Source of the DNA: NVTR01 sp036480115
GTDB lineage: Bacteria > Pseudomonadota > Alphaproteobacteria > Rhodobacterales > Rhodobacteraceae
Assembly (NCBI GenBank): GCA_965224795.1
Contig: CBDDAE010000001.1
Location: 1,178,001-1,242,000, forward strand
Reading direction: 5' to 3'
Length of the DNA: 64,000 bases
Part shown: piece after piece, positions 1-9,179 of the stretch
How the letters are laid out: each line of letters starts with the position of its first letter
How positions within the stretch are numbered: the stretch's first letter is position 1
Notes under the pieces: generated by a model
What the model was told of the DNA's origin: nothing
The model's database searches: none
The model's input: the letters and a program-made list of their open reading frames with translations, nothing else
Made by a program: the position numbers and the translations under genes

Positions 1-165
1 GGCATCAGTGCCTTCCGGGCCAACAGTAGACAGAATGCAAAATCGCGACCGGTTGATCCAGGTGCGATAAGCTGGCGTCAGAACGCAGGCTACCTTGCGG
101 ATAGAACTGGCTCCGGGTTCCCCGTAAATCGTTTCCAACGCTGCAATATCTTCAACGAACTCCAT
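1..165 (-). CDS. PPOX-type flavin oxidase family protein, N-terminal part (truncated by window edge)
   Basis: Only the first 55 codons are inside the window; the rest lies to the left. The visible part starts MEFVEDIAALETIYGEPG and continues with a segment reading LTPAYRTWINRSRFCILST followed by VGPEGTD. This layout (an N-terminal helix, then the first strand of a split-barrel fold) matches the pyridoxamine 5'-phosphate oxidase-like family related to MSMEG_1061, whose members bind FMN or F420. The start ATG at 163-165 has a GGAGGG-type ribosome site just upstream and overlaps the end of plsC by 14 bases, so it is probably the last gene of the ftsE-ftsX-plsC transcript. The substrate is unknown. 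Confidence 0.7.
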   Translation of the reverse strand, partial: MEFVEDIAALETIYGEPGASSIRKVACVLTPAYRTWINRSRFCILSTVGPEGTDA

Positions 166-901
166 TCGTACCCTCCTTCGAAAACCCGGCCTCAGCCATC
201 AGGCGGTTCGAATTGGCCTCAATCTGAACTTCCAACGTTTCCATGAACTGCGCCCGGTCCTGACCCGGTTCAATGCGTGGCAAAAATTCCAACACTGCCA
301 CACCGGGTTTTCGCATGATGCCGTGCTTTGGCCAAAACAACCCCACATTGGTCGCCGCCGGTATACAAGCCTGCCCTGTCTGTTCATACAGCAGCCCGGT
401 GCCAATTTTATAGGGTGCAACCGCCCCCGGCGCGATGCGCGTACCCTGCGGATAAATCACCAATTGCCCCGGCAGGCTGGCACCGCTTTCCACATCGGTC
501 TTCATTTTACTAATCGCCTTACCCCGATCCCCCCGACGAACCGGAACATTGCCCATTCGGCTGCCAAAGAACCGAAAAATCGGCAATCGGTGTAATTCCC
601 GCTTGATGATAAATCGTGGGTGCCAGGCCACGCTGACAATCATCACAACATCCAAAAACGACTGGTGCTTTGACGCGATCATCAGTTCACCCTGCGGAAC
701 CTCACCCCTGATTTCGGTTTTCAACCCAGTGATCCAGCCTAGTGACCAACGCACATAACGCGCGTAGGTCTGAACAAAGGTATAAACTGCGGTCCGACTA
801 AACAATGCGGCCGGTACAAAGACCAGCGCCATTAAAGGCATCATCAGATACATTTGAATGATAAAAACCAGCGACCGAAGCCACTGAATTACACTGCCCA
901 T
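152..901 (-). CDS. plsC: 1-acyl-sn-glycerol-3-phosphate acyltransferase (PlsC family)
   Basis: Protein of 249 residues predicted to transfer an acyl chain to lysophosphatidic acid at the inner membrane, the second acylation of phospholipid synthesis. An N-terminal hydrophobic segment (about residues 8-36) is followed by the catalytic HxxxxD box (H79-D84, HQSFLD), a glycine/arginine block near 117-123 (GNVPVRR) and the substrate motif YPQGTR at 150-155, where the common FPEGTR glutamate is replaced by glutamine. The ATG at 901 shares one base with the ftsX stop (TGATG), so translation is likely coupled. A longer open frame extends upstream inside ftsX, but it lacks a ribosome site and is not used here. 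The exact acyl or head-group preference cannot be read from sequence. Confidence 0.85.
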   Translation of the reverse strand: MGSVIQWLRSLVFIIQMYLMMPLMALVFVPAALFSRTAVYTFVQTYARYVRWSLGWITGLKTEIRGEVPQGELMIASKHQSFLDVVMIVSVAWHPRFIIKRELHRLPIFRFFGSRMGNVPVRRGDRGKAISKMKTDVESGASLPGQLVIYPQGTRIAPGAVAPYKIGTGLLYEQTGQACIPAATNVGLFWPKHGIMRKPGVAVLEFLPRIEPGQDRAQFMETLEVQIEANSNRLMAEAGFSKEGTNGVR

Positions 902-1800
902 CAGGTGATCCCCCTTAGTTTTCTGAACGCCGCCAAACGGGTGGCAATAAATGCAACAAGCCCGGCTAGTGGTGGTACCAGCAACGGCCAGAACCACTGC
1001 GCCCCCTGAAAACGTAAACCCGTCAGGAACCCGCCTTGCTCTGACGGTCCGGGTAAGGCCAAAATTGTAAGCATCCCAAACAACATTCCAACAAACGCAC
1101 CGACAAAGGCGCGCAGGCTGAAACGGCGCACAAAGGCGCGTACGATATAGGTGTCGCGCGCTCCAACCAGGCGCAAAACTCTGATCTCCTGACCATTTGC
1201 GGCCAGGGCAGAATTTGCGGCCAGTGTAATCATTGCCGCCGTTGTTGCGGCGATCAATAGTATTGCCGTAAACCCCAGTAATCGCAGTCGGGTGGCCGCC
1301 GAAACCAACGGTTTACGCCAACTTGCATGATCGTCCAGAACCGCTCCCGGGGCTTCGGCCTGAAGGCGTAAACGCAGCCCTGCCACATCATATCCGGGGC
1401 TATCTGCTATAACTTCGATCAGCTTTGGTACCGGCAGGTTTTCCAATGGCAAATCGGGGCCAAACCATGGCTCTAGAAGCGCGCGTTCTTCTGCCTTATC
1501 CAGAATTCGGGCCGATCGAACGCCCGGCGTTGCCTCTAAAACCTGCAAAGCCGAGGCCGCTTGTATATTTAGCTGCTCTCCGGGCGCTGAAATACGCACA
1601 GTTGAAGACAGCGCCAGTTCGGAAGACCAGTGTTGAGCCAAACGGCCCGTCGCCAACGAAAGTGCCAGCGCAAAAACCGCCAAATAGGCCATAGCAGCCG
1701 AAGTGAATAACGTTAGCCGCGCCGTATTACCCGAAGGCGGAACAACCCGATCAGCACGGGCTTCCCAAATACTAAACTGAAACCGCTTCAGAAAATCCAT
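901..1800 (-). CDS. ftsX: cell division protein FtsX
   Basis: Permease-like partner of FtsE (299 residues). Together they link septal ring assembly in the inner membrane to activation of peptidoglycan hydrolases in the periplasm. One membrane helix lies near residues 27-50, then a periplasmic domain, then three further hydrophobic segments in the C-terminal half, the usual FtsX arrangement. The start is ATG at 1798-1800, which shares a base with the ftsE stop (TGATG). A GTG codon immediately before it (1801-1803) could also serve. The tight ftsE-ftsX coupling supports the name. It is followed directly by plsC. Confidence 0.9.
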   Translation of the reverse strand: MDFLKRFQFSIWEARADRVVPPSGNTARLTLFTSAAMAYLAVFALALSLATGRLAQHWSSELALSSTVRISAPGEQLNIQAASALQVLEATPGVRSARILDKAEERALLEPWFGPDLPLENLPVPKLIEVIADSPGYDVAGLRLRLQAEAPGAVLDDHASWRKPLVSAATRLRLLGFTAILLIAATTAAMITLAANSALAANGQEIRVLRLVGARDTYIVRAFVRRFSLRAFVGAFVGMLFGMLTILALPGPSEQGGFLTGLRFQGAQWFWPLLVPPLAGLVAFIATRLAAFRKLRGIT

Positions 1801-2471
1801 CACAAATCCGTCCCCGCTGATTGCAAACGGCGGTCACGAATGCGCAACACCCGAACTGCAACCTGAGCCTTAGCTGCCCGGATCAACGCCAGATCGTGGG
1901 TGGCAATAAAAATCGCTTTGCCCATCTTGTTCAGTTCAACCAACAGCGACAACAATCGTTCCGACATCTCCCAATCGACATTCCCCGTCGGCTCATCCGC
2001 GATAACCACATCCGGTGACATAATTACTGCCCGCGCCAGTGCTGCACGCTGGCGTTCCCCACCCGATAACTGTGGTGGCAATGCGTTGGCCCGGTTTGAA
2101 AGCCCCACCCAAGCCATCAATTCCTGCAAATTTTCGTTGTCATCTGAATTCCCAGCTACCTCCAACGGCAGCGAAATATTTTCCACCAGCGGCAAATGAT
2201 CCAGAAACCGGCAATCCTGATGCACAACACCGACACGCCGTCGGGTATGGGCAATGTCATCGCGGCTCATTTGTCGGGCTTCTTTGCCAAAAAAGGTAAT
2301 TGTACCGCTGGTTGCGATCAAATCCATATAACAAAGCTTCAACAATGTGGTCTTACCTGAGCCCGAAGGCCCGGTGAGAAAATGAAACGAACCCGGTTGC
2401 AATTCTAACGAAACTTCCGACAATAATTCGCCGCCACCGTAGCCATATGAGACATCTTTTAGTTCAATCAC
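1800..2471 (-). CDS. ftsE: cell division ATP-binding protein FtsE
   Basis: ABC-type ATPase of 223 residues that works with FtsX at the division septum. Visible motifs are Walker A GPSGSGKT (34-41), the signature LSGGERQ (135-141), Walker B VVIADEPTGNVD (155-166) and a switch histidine in IATHD. The start is GTG at 2469-2471. It is the first gene of a leftward operon ftsE-ftsX-plsC. The roughly 190-base gap to the divergent zinc-ribbon gene must hold promoters for both directions. Confidence 0.92.
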   Translation of the reverse strand: MIELKDVSYGYGGGELLSEVSLELQPGSFHFLTGPSGSGKTTLLKLCYMDLIATSGTITFFGKEARQMSRDDIAHTRRRVGVVHQDCRFLDHLPLVENISLPLEVAGNSDDNENLQELMAWVGLSNRANALPPQLSGGERQRAALARAVIMSPDVVIADEPTGNVDWEMSERLLSLLVELNKMGKAIFIATHDLALIRAAKAQVAVRVLRIRDRRLQSAGTDL

Positions 2472-2660
2472 AACACAACCTGTCCTTTTCCCCGCCGCGA
2501 CAGTTTTGCCTCAGGCTTGTGTCTCTTTCAATCAACCATTGCGCAAAAGCTTGGATTGTCGCCCCGGCTTTGCTAAAAACCGAAAAAAAGTAGCAGTACA
2601 GCAAGAAAATTCAGTCGCCCTTGGCTAATTGGGCCAGAAAATTCGGTTTGAGGTAGTAGT

Positions 2661-3497
2661 ATGCGTTTAATTTGTCCCAACTGCGGAGCACAATACGAAG
2701 TCGACGGGACTGTTATCCCGGATGGCGGACGAGATGTGCAGTGTTCCAACTGCGGGCACACTTGGTTTCAACGCCAATCGCAACAGGATGCCGAGTCAGT
2801 TCAAACATTTGATGAAACACCAGATCAAACATCTACGCAAAGTGACCAAATTCAGGCAGTAGATGAACCGGAGACAAACCAAGACGATAGCGAACAAAGC
2901 GCCGCCGCATTTTTTGAAAACAAATCTGAGCCTGATTTCCAAGAAAATAGCCCCGAGGCGCCAGCCGCACCAGAGCGACAGGAGCTGGACGAAAATCTGG
3001 CAAGTATATTACGCGAAGAGGCTTCCTTGGAATCCTCGCAACGATTGCAAGCCAACGATAGAGCACAATCCCAATCTGGCACCGAACAGGATTCTACAGG
3101 CACTACCGCTGACCAAACCACCGATACGCAGGAGCATAGTCCCGGAAGCGTCCGCAGCGATATTTTGCCCGATATTGAGGAATTGAATTCAACCCTTGCG
3201 GCCGCTCCTGCTGTTGCTGGATCCGACGACAGCGCCACAGAAGTACCAGAGCAAGAAAAACGGCGCAGTGGTTTTCGCCGTGGGTTATTGCTGGCCATTT
3301 TGTTATTCGTGGTTCTGGCTTTGATCTACCTATTGGCGCCGAAAATTGCGACTGCCGTTCCTGCCACCGCGTCGGTATTGGCAACCTATGTGGATTGGGT
3401 CAATTCACTGCGCATGGCAATGGATGGATTGATGCTTGGTATCATCGACAAACTAACCGGCTTGTTGGCGCAGCTAAGCGGCGGTGAATCCACCTAA
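2661..3497 (+). CDS. zinc-ribbon (MJ0042-type) membrane protein
   Basis: Conserved alphaproteobacterial protein of 278 residues. The N-terminus carries two CxxC pairs (C5/C8 and C28/C31, CPNC and CSNC) that should bind one zinc ion, as in the MJ0042 zinc-finger family. A long acidic, glutamine- and serine-rich linker (about 40-200) follows, then a basic stretch and a single hydrophobic segment (about 210-230). The zinc ribbon would therefore face the cytoplasm with a tail anchor near the C-terminus. The start has a GAGG ribosome site at 2650-2653. Its stop overlaps the stop of the convergent TIGR02302 gene by four bases. Its function is unknown; a role in regulation or protein recruitment at the membrane is a guess. 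Confidence 0.75.
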   Translation: MRLICPNCGAQYEVDGTVIPDGGRDVQCSNCGHTWFQRQSQQDAESVQTFDETPDQTSTQSDQIQAVDEPETNQDDSEQSAAAFFENKSEPDFQENSPEAPAAPERQELDENLASILREEASLESSQRLQANDRAQSQSGTEQDSTGTTADQTTDTQEHSPGSVRSDILPDIEELNSTLAAAPAVAGSDDSATEVPEQEKRRSGFRRGLLLAILLFVVLALIYLLAPKIATAVPATASVLATYVDWVNSLRMAMDGLMLGIIDKLTGLLAQLSGGEST

Positions 3498-6103
3498 AAC
3501 TGGTCCAACAACCGTTTCAGATACTCCAACTCAATTTCCGGGCGCTCTTGTTCGGATGATCGGCGCCTGATCTCACGCAGTAGTTCCTGCGCGCGGCGAT
3601 AAACGTCTTCGCCCTGCAAAAGGTTTTCATCCGTTCCAACCGTACCGCTGCCCGAAGCATCACGCCCCAATGGATCACGCCGTGTCTCGTTTTGCGCCCG
3701 GCCAAACGCTTCACCTTGCTGGCCGGATTGCTGGTTTTGCTGCTGGGCCAATTGGTCTGCTAGTTCCCGCATTCCTTCACGTAGCGCTTCCAGTGCTTCT
3801 GACTGATTATCCAAAGCACCCGCGAAATCATTTTCCCGCAGGTCTTGTTCCGCGCCGTCCATGGCCCGCCCGGCCCGATCAAGGGCGTCTCGCGCCGCCT
3901 GTCCGCTTTCCGTACCAGCCCCCGGTAAGTTCTGTGATTGCCGATCCAACTGATCGCGTAACGCCTGTTGACGTTGCGCTAAACCCTGGGCTGGATCAGA
4001 GCCACCACCGCGCCCTTGACCTTCGCCGGATTCTTCGCCCTGCCCCTGCTCGCCACCGCGCCCGGTTTGGCCCTGTTGACCTTGTTGTCCACCCTGGCCC
4101 TGCTCACCATCTTGATTCTCTTGGCCCAGTTCCCCTTGCTCTCCCTGCTGGCCATCCTCGCCCTCTTGGCCGAACTGATCCTGTAAATCGCCAAATGTAT
4201 CGTCATTCAAACCCTGTTGTTCCTGCAAGGTATCGGACAGATCGTTCAGGGCCTGTTGTCCGGGGCCGGTCTGACCCTCCCCTTGGGTCACCTGCATATT
4301 TTCCATCATTTCACGCAGTTGTTCCATCAGTTCCTGGGCTTCGGCCATACGCCCTTGTTCCATCAGCTCCTGCAGCTCGTCCAGCAAGTCCTGCAATTGT
4401 TGAGGAGAGATTTCCTGAGCATTTTCATTTTCAGCTGTCTCGGTGTTTTCATTGCTTTGCTGCTCAGCCAATTGCTGCATATAATCCTGCATTGCCTCGC
4501 GCATTTCTTCCATCAATTCGGCAATCTCGTCGTCACTGGCCCCGTCGCGCATCGCCTGTTCCAGCCGATCCTGCGCCCGCTCCAGACGTTCCCTTGCGTC
4601 TGCCAAATTACCATCTTCAAGCAAAACCGCGATGTCCCAAAGAACCTGTGCGGTTTCTTCCTGCAGTTCTGTTGTCAAATCCCCCAAAGGCAACACCGCT
4701 TCCACGCGCCGGATTGCAACGCGCAACTGTAAATAGGCGGAACTGGAATAAAATATATCGTCTGGTCGGTAGCTGACCGCACGCAGAACCATTGCCACAT
4801 TAGCGGCATTCACCCGGTTCCAAAGTAGATCACGGCGCTGTTCTACCAGTGCTGCCGCAAGGGGATCAAAAAACCGTCTGCCCGGCAAAAGGATGGTTTC
4901 CGGCACTGACGCCCCGGATTGTTCGGCAGCATCTATTGCAAAAAACGAAACCCGCACCGGCAAACCGGACCAGGGGTGCTGGGCCAAATCTTCCACCAGG
5001 GTTTCAGCAATCTCACGCCGATCACCGTTGAAGGGCATCGGCAAATCAAATGTGATTAGAGGGCGCTTTTCCGGTTCAACCGCTAGGCCAAATCGCCGGT
5101 CAACTGCATCTATATCCAGTTCCAACTCTGCGTAACCGGTTTCAATTCCATAGTCATCTTGCGCGACAAAAGGTATGTGCAATTCGCCAGAAGCCCGCCG
5201 TTCCACTTCCCCTGCCAGCCCTATTGTAGGCGCGGTATCCGGTGTCACTTTGATTTCCCAGCTTTGTCCACCTTCGCCCTCAATGGCCAGAGTACCGGTT
5301 TGGTTGATGAAAAAACTTTGGCTCGCTTCGGCCGCACTGCCTATATCGCCGGTGCGCCCTGAAATCGTTTCGGCCACGGTCAACGATCCAATTTCACCGT
5401 ACAGGCGCAACGTTAACCGACTGCCTAAGGGAACCGTCAGATCCGCGCGGCTAACATCCGGCAGATAAATCGACGGCTTGCCGGTATAACCGGGCGGTTC
5501 CACCCAACCTTCCCAGGCCGGACCCGCCAATAGCGCCCCGTTGGCACCATTGCCCAATTCAGAAACACTTGCCACGCGCAAGACCGAACCAAAAAGCAGT
5601 GCCATAACCATGGCCAACGTCGCAACATAGCGTAAAGCAAAGGGGTCGCGTTTTGATACCCGTAAGTCCGGCAAAACCGCGCGCGCATTTTCAGCGCGTT
5701 TAGCCATGCGTTCCACATGGGCTTGCCAAACTGCTTCAGAATTTGCGTCCCCAGTCCCAATTATCTGATCGTCCAAAATCGCAGAAATCGGGCGGCCCGA
5801 CAGCGATGCATCCAACCTGGATTGCGCCTGTGAATTACTTGGCCAACGAAAGCGCATTGAACCGAAGATCAGCCCAAACAGCGCGGCGACGGCAAAAAGC
5901 ACAGCTCCGCCCCAGACAAACTCAAGTGGTAAAACGTCGTGCAGCCCAAACATCAAAGCGGCCATGGCCAGCAACAAAACCGACAAAAAAGGCCAGAAGG
6001 CAATGGTTATTCGCTCGGCAACCATGCCAATCCGAGTCAAAACCAACGGTCGTCTTAAACGATTTAACGCAGTCTTTGTGATCTTATCTTTTTCGATCAT
6101 CAT
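3494..6103 (-). CDS. TIGR02302 family membrane protein (DUF4175-like)
   Basis: Large inner-membrane protein of 869 residues typical of Alphaproteobacteria; its function is not established. Hydrophobic segments lie near residues 32-53, 63-84 and 155-175, followed by a large presumably periplasmic region. From about residue 470 it becomes rich in E, Q and M helices. From about 610 to 720 it is an extreme low-complexity run of glutamine, glycine and glutamate repeats, then it returns to helical sequence at the C-terminus. It lies 34 bases downstream of lysA and is probably cotranscribed. The sequence starts with two ATG codons in a row; either may be used. Confidence 0.75.
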   Translation of the reverse strand: MMIEKDKITKTALNRLRRPLVLTRIGMVAERITIAFWPFLSVLLLAMAALMFGLHDVLPLEFVWGGAVLFAVAALFGLIFGSMRFRWPSNSQAQSRLDASLSGRPISAILDDQIIGTGDANSEAVWQAHVERMAKRAENARAVLPDLRVSKRDPFALRYVATLAMVMALLFGSVLRVASVSELGNGANGALLAGPAWEGWVEPPGYTGKPSIYLPDVSRADLTVPLGSRLTLRLYGEIGSLTVAETISGRTGDIGSAAEASQSFFINQTGTLAIEGEGGQSWEIKVTPDTAPTIGLAGEVERRASGELHIPFVAQDDYGIETGYAELELDIDAVDRRFGLAVEPEKRPLITFDLPMPFNGDRREIAETLVEDLAQHPWSGLPVRVSFFAIDAAEQSGASVPETILLPGRRFFDPLAAALVEQRRDLLWNRVNAANVAMVLRAVSYRPDDIFYSSSAYLQLRVAIRRVEAVLPLGDLTTELQEETAQVLWDIAVLLEDGNLADARERLERAQDRLEQAMRDGASDDEIAELMEEMREAMQDYMQQLAEQQSNENTETAENENAQEISPQQLQDLLDELQELMEQGRMAEAQELMEQLREMMENMQVTQGEGQTGPGQQALNDLSDTLQEQQGLNDDTFGDLQDQFGQEGEDGQQGEQGELGQENQDGEQGQGGQQGQQGQTGRGGEQGQGEESGEGQGRGGGSDPAQGLAQRQQALRDQLDRQSQNLPGAGTESGQAARDALDRAGRAMDGAEQDLRENDFAGALDNQSEALEALREGMRELADQLAQQQNQQSGQQGEAFGRAQNETRRDPLGRDASGSGTVGTDENLLQGEDVYRRAQELLREIRRRSSEQERPEIELEYLKRLLDQF

Positions 6104-6137
6104 TGCCTTAATAACACGTGCGAAACATTTCGCCGAT

Positions 6138-7403
6138 TCAAAGCCACGCGGGGATACTATCGCGCTTTATCATCTCTTCATAGCTAGGGCGCGCCCGAAT
6201 AACGGCGAATTGATCACCGCTAACCAGAACTTCGGGGATTAAGGGGCGCGAATTATATTCTGACGCCATCACCGCTCCATAGGCCCCGGCAGAGCGAAAT
6301 GCCACCATATCCCCTGCCTTTAGCGGGGCCATATCCCGATCTTTTGCAAAGGTATCACCGGTTTCACATACCGGGCCAACCACATCGTATTTGGCGGTTT
6401 CGACCCCGGCAATCGGTTCAACAATCGGCACAATATCATGGTGTGCCTCATACATTGCCGGGCGGATCAGGTCGTTCATTGCCGCATCAAGGATCAAAAA
6501 CTCCCGGTCCTCACCAGATTTCACATAGACCACTTCGCTGACCAGTATCCCGGCATTTCCGGCAATAAGGCGGCCCGGTTCAATTTCTATTTCACAGCCT
6601 AGATGACCGACAGTGGCCTTGATCATATCGCAATATTCCACCGGCAAGGGCGGCGCGGTGTTTGACCGCTCATAGGGAATACCCAGCCCACCACCAAGAT
6701 CAAGACGCCTGATATCATGGCCATCACTGCGCAAAACTTCGGTCAGTTTGGCCACAATAGCATAGGCCTGCTCAAAAGGTTCAAGTTCGGTCAACTGGCT
6801 GCCGATATGGACATCAATGCCCACCACGTCCAATCCGGCAAGATTACCAGCTTGTGCGAACACTTCACGCGCCCGACTGATCGGAATGCCAAACTTGTTT
6901 TCAGCCTTTCCGGTAGCGATTTTTGCATGAGTTTTTGCGTCAACATCCGGGTTCACCCGAATGGTCACAGGCGCGATTAACCCAAGCGAAAGCGCCACTT
7001 CGTTCAGCACCAGCATTTCAGGTTCGCTCTCCAGATTGAACTGGCGAATACCACCTTCCAGCGCGACCTGCATTTCAGCGCGGGTTTTACCGATGCCGGA
7101 AAACACGATCCGATTCCCTGGAACACCCGCGGCGCGGGCTTTCAGGTATTCCCCTACTGATACCACATCAATCCCTGCCCCCAAATCCCCAAGCAGCTTT
7201 ATTACCGCCAGATTGGAATTGGATTTCATCGCGAAACACACCAGATGATCGGTGCCCGACAAAGCTTCATCAAACAGCTTGAAATGGCGTGACAGCGTTG
7301 CAGCAGAATAGCAGTAAAACGGCGTTCCAATTTGTGTAGAAATTTCAGCAACCGGCACGTCTTCTGCATAAAGGTTGCCGTCTTTGTAAAGAAAATGATC
7401 CAC
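6138..7403 (-). CDS. lysA: diaminopimelate decarboxylase
   Basis: PLP-dependent enzyme (421 residues) that decarboxylates meso-diaminopimelate to L-lysine, the last step of lysine synthesis in the cytosol. The N-terminal barrel holds the PLP lysine in CFAMKSNSN (K60), the conserved HIGSQ segment and a glycine-rich LDLGGGLGIPY phosphate loop. The C-terminal barrel has the CETGD motif (active-site cysteine from the neighbouring subunit). The length is normal. It lies downstream of argH and a small lipoprotein, an order common in this group, and about 200 bases separate it from them, so it may have its own promoter. Confidence 0.93.
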   Translation of the reverse strand: MDHFLYKDGNLYAEDVPVAEISTQIGTPFYCYSAATLSRHFKLFDEALSGTDHLVCFAMKSNSNLAVIKLLGDLGAGIDVVSVGEYLKARAAGVPGNRIVFSGIGKTRAEMQVALEGGIRQFNLESEPEMLVLNEVALSLGLIAPVTIRVNPDVDAKTHAKIATGKAENKFGIPISRAREVFAQAGNLAGLDVVGIDVHIGSQLTELEPFEQAYAIVAKLTEVLRSDGHDIRRLDLGGGLGIPYERSNTAPPLPVEYCDMIKATVGHLGCEIEIEPGRLIAGNAGILVSEVVYVKSGEDREFLILDAAMNDLIRPAMYEAHHDIVPIVEPIAGVETAKYDVVGPVCETGDTFAKDRDMAPLKAGDMVAFRSAGAYGAVMASEYNSRPLIPEVLVSGDQFAVIRARPSYEEMIKRDSIPAWL

Positions 7404-7602
7404 GACAGTTTAGCTCCACACCGCAGTTGAAACTTTGACATATCAAATAGGTCTGGGAATACAAATTCTAATGATTTCACTTCGGCCTAAGCCCAAAAGG
7501 GATACACTGCTCGCTTTGAACCACAGTTCAAATCAGTTTCAGAGGATGCAAAACACTCCACACGGACAATGCCAAGTATAACATCCGTAGCGGTGACGTC
7601 GC

Positions 7603-7767
7603 CTAGCCGCCAAGCTGCACACTGAAAACAGTGTTGTTGAACGGACCGGTAGCCGAGTTGTAGCCAATCGTGGTTTTGGTACTGTATGTCGGCGTCACCG
7701 GCTGTCCGTCAGCGCCACACCCGGCCAATGTCAGGGCCGTTATAAAGCCAAGAATAATCGATTTCAT
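7603..7767 (-). CDS. small lipoprotein between argH and lysA
   Basis: A 54-residue predicted lipoprotein. MKSIILGFITALTLAGC is a short signal peptide with a lipobox (LAGC, C17 would be lipidated); the mature part is only about 38 residues, rich in T, S and N, with no recognised domain. The ATG at 7765-7767 overlaps the argH stop by four bases (ATGA), arguing for translational coupling and against a spurious reading frame. Small lipoproteins at this position are common in Rhodobacterales. The function is unknown. Confidence 0.7.
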   Translation of the reverse strand: MKSIILGFITALTLAGCGADGQPVTPTYSTKTTIGYNSATGPFNNTVFSVQLGG

Positions 7768-9155
7768 GCCAATTTTTCCTTCCAACGGGCGATCTGAACG
7801 CGCACCTGATCCGGCGCTGTCCCCCCATAAGATGTGCGTGATCTTACCGAATTCTCAACCCCCAGCACATCAAAAACTGCATTTGTTATGTCAGAATGCA
7901 CTGATTGCATGTCTTTCAGGGCCAATTCCGGCAGATCACAACCCTGCTTCTCCGCCATCGCCACCAAAGTTCCGGTCACATGATGCGCATCCCGAAACGG
8001 CAGCCCCAATTCGCGCACCAGCCAATCCGCCAGATCGGTTGCCGTGGAAAACCCAGTGGCCGCCGCCACCCGCAATTCATCCTGATTGGCCGCCATATCG
8101 GCTACCATCCCGGTCATTGCCGCCAATGCCAGCATCAGGTTGTCAGCCGCATCAAACACCTGTTCCTTATCTTCCTGCATGTCCTTGGAATAGGTCAGCG
8201 GCAAGCCCTTCATCACGGTAAACAGCCCCACCATCGCGCCCATGATCCGGCCAATTTTGGCGCGGATCAGCTCGGCCGCATCCGGGTTCTTCTTCTGCGG
8301 CATAATGCTGGACCCGGTGGAAAACCGGTCGCTTAACGCCACAAAGCGAAACTGCGCTGATGACCAGATCACCAGTTCCTCGGCAAAGCGCGAAAGGTGC
8401 ATCGCACAAATCGTAGACGCCGACAAAAACTCCAGCGCAAAATCACGATCCGCCACTGCATCCAGTGAATTCGCCGCAGGACGATCAAAACCTAGCGCTT
8501 TTGCCGTCATATCCCGATCAATCGGAAACGAAGTCCCCGCCAGCGCCGCCGCCCCAAGCGGGCATTCATTCATCCGCTTGCGCGCATCACGAAGCCGCGA
8601 CATATCGCGGCCAAACATTTCCACATAGGCCATCATGTGATGCCCCCAGGTCACCGGTTGCGCCACTTGCAAATGCGTGAACCCCGGCATGCACCAGTCC
8701 GCGCCAGCCTCGGCCTGCACCAGCAACGCCCGCACCAATGCCTCCAATCCTTCAACAGCTGCATCCGCCTGATCCCGCACCCAAATGCGAAAATCCAGCG
8801 CCACCTGATCATTGCGCGAGCGCGCCGTGTGCAGCCGCCCGGCAGGCTCGCCAATCAAATCCTTCAACCGCGCCTCTACATTCATGTGAATGTCCTCAAG
8901 TGCCGTTGAAAACTGAAACGTCCCGGTTTCAATTTCTGACAACACCGTGAGCAGGCCTTCCCCAATCGCCTTTGCATCGCTATCTGAAATTATGCCCGCG
9001 TTTGCCAACATGGCGGCGTGGGCACGAGACCCGGCAATATCCTGGGCGTATAACCGCTGGTCAAACCCGATAGAGGCATTAATCGCCTCCATTATCGCGT
9101 CAGGTCCATCGGCGAACCGCCCGCCCCACATGGTGTTTTGGGTCTTTTTGGTCAT
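7764..9155 (-). CDS. argH: argininosuccinate lyase
   Basis: Cytosolic enzyme of 463 residues that splits argininosuccinate into arginine and fumarate, the last step of arginine synthesis. The fumarase/aspartase superfamily signature SSIMPQKKNPD is present, as are the N-terminal MWGGRF start of the family and TARSRNDQ. The length is normal. Its start codon is only 24 bases from the divergent TlpA-like gene, so its promoter must lie at least partly inside that neighbour. The downstream lipoprotein start overlaps its stop. Confidence 0.95.
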   Translation of the reverse strand: MTKKTQNTMWGGRFADGPDAIMEAINASIGFDQRLYAQDIAGSRAHAAMLANAGIISDSDAKAIGEGLLTVLSEIETGTFQFSTALEDIHMNVEARLKDLIGEPAGRLHTARSRNDQVALDFRIWVRDQADAAVEGLEALVRALLVQAEAGADWCMPGFTHLQVAQPVTWGHHMMAYVEMFGRDMSRLRDARKRMNECPLGAAALAGTSFPIDRDMTAKALGFDRPAANSLDAVADRDFALEFLSASTICAMHLSRFAEELVIWSSAQFRFVALSDRFSTGSSIMPQKKNPDAAELIRAKIGRIMGAMVGLFTVMKGLPLTYSKDMQEDKEQVFDAADNLMLALAAMTGMVADMAANQDELRVAAATGFSTATDLADWLVRELGLPFRDAHHVTGTLVAMAEKQGCDLPELALKDMQSVHSDITNAVFDVLGVENSVRSRTSYGGTAPDQVRVQIARWKEKLA

Positions 9156-9179
9156 TTTTACCCCCTCGGAGGGTTGCTC

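Noticed and set aside
3670..4776. Long plus-strand frame (368 codons), proline- and arginine-rich, opposite TIGR02302
   Set aside because: It is the antisense of the glutamine/glycine-rich tract; composition is explained by that and there is no ribosome site or recognised domain.
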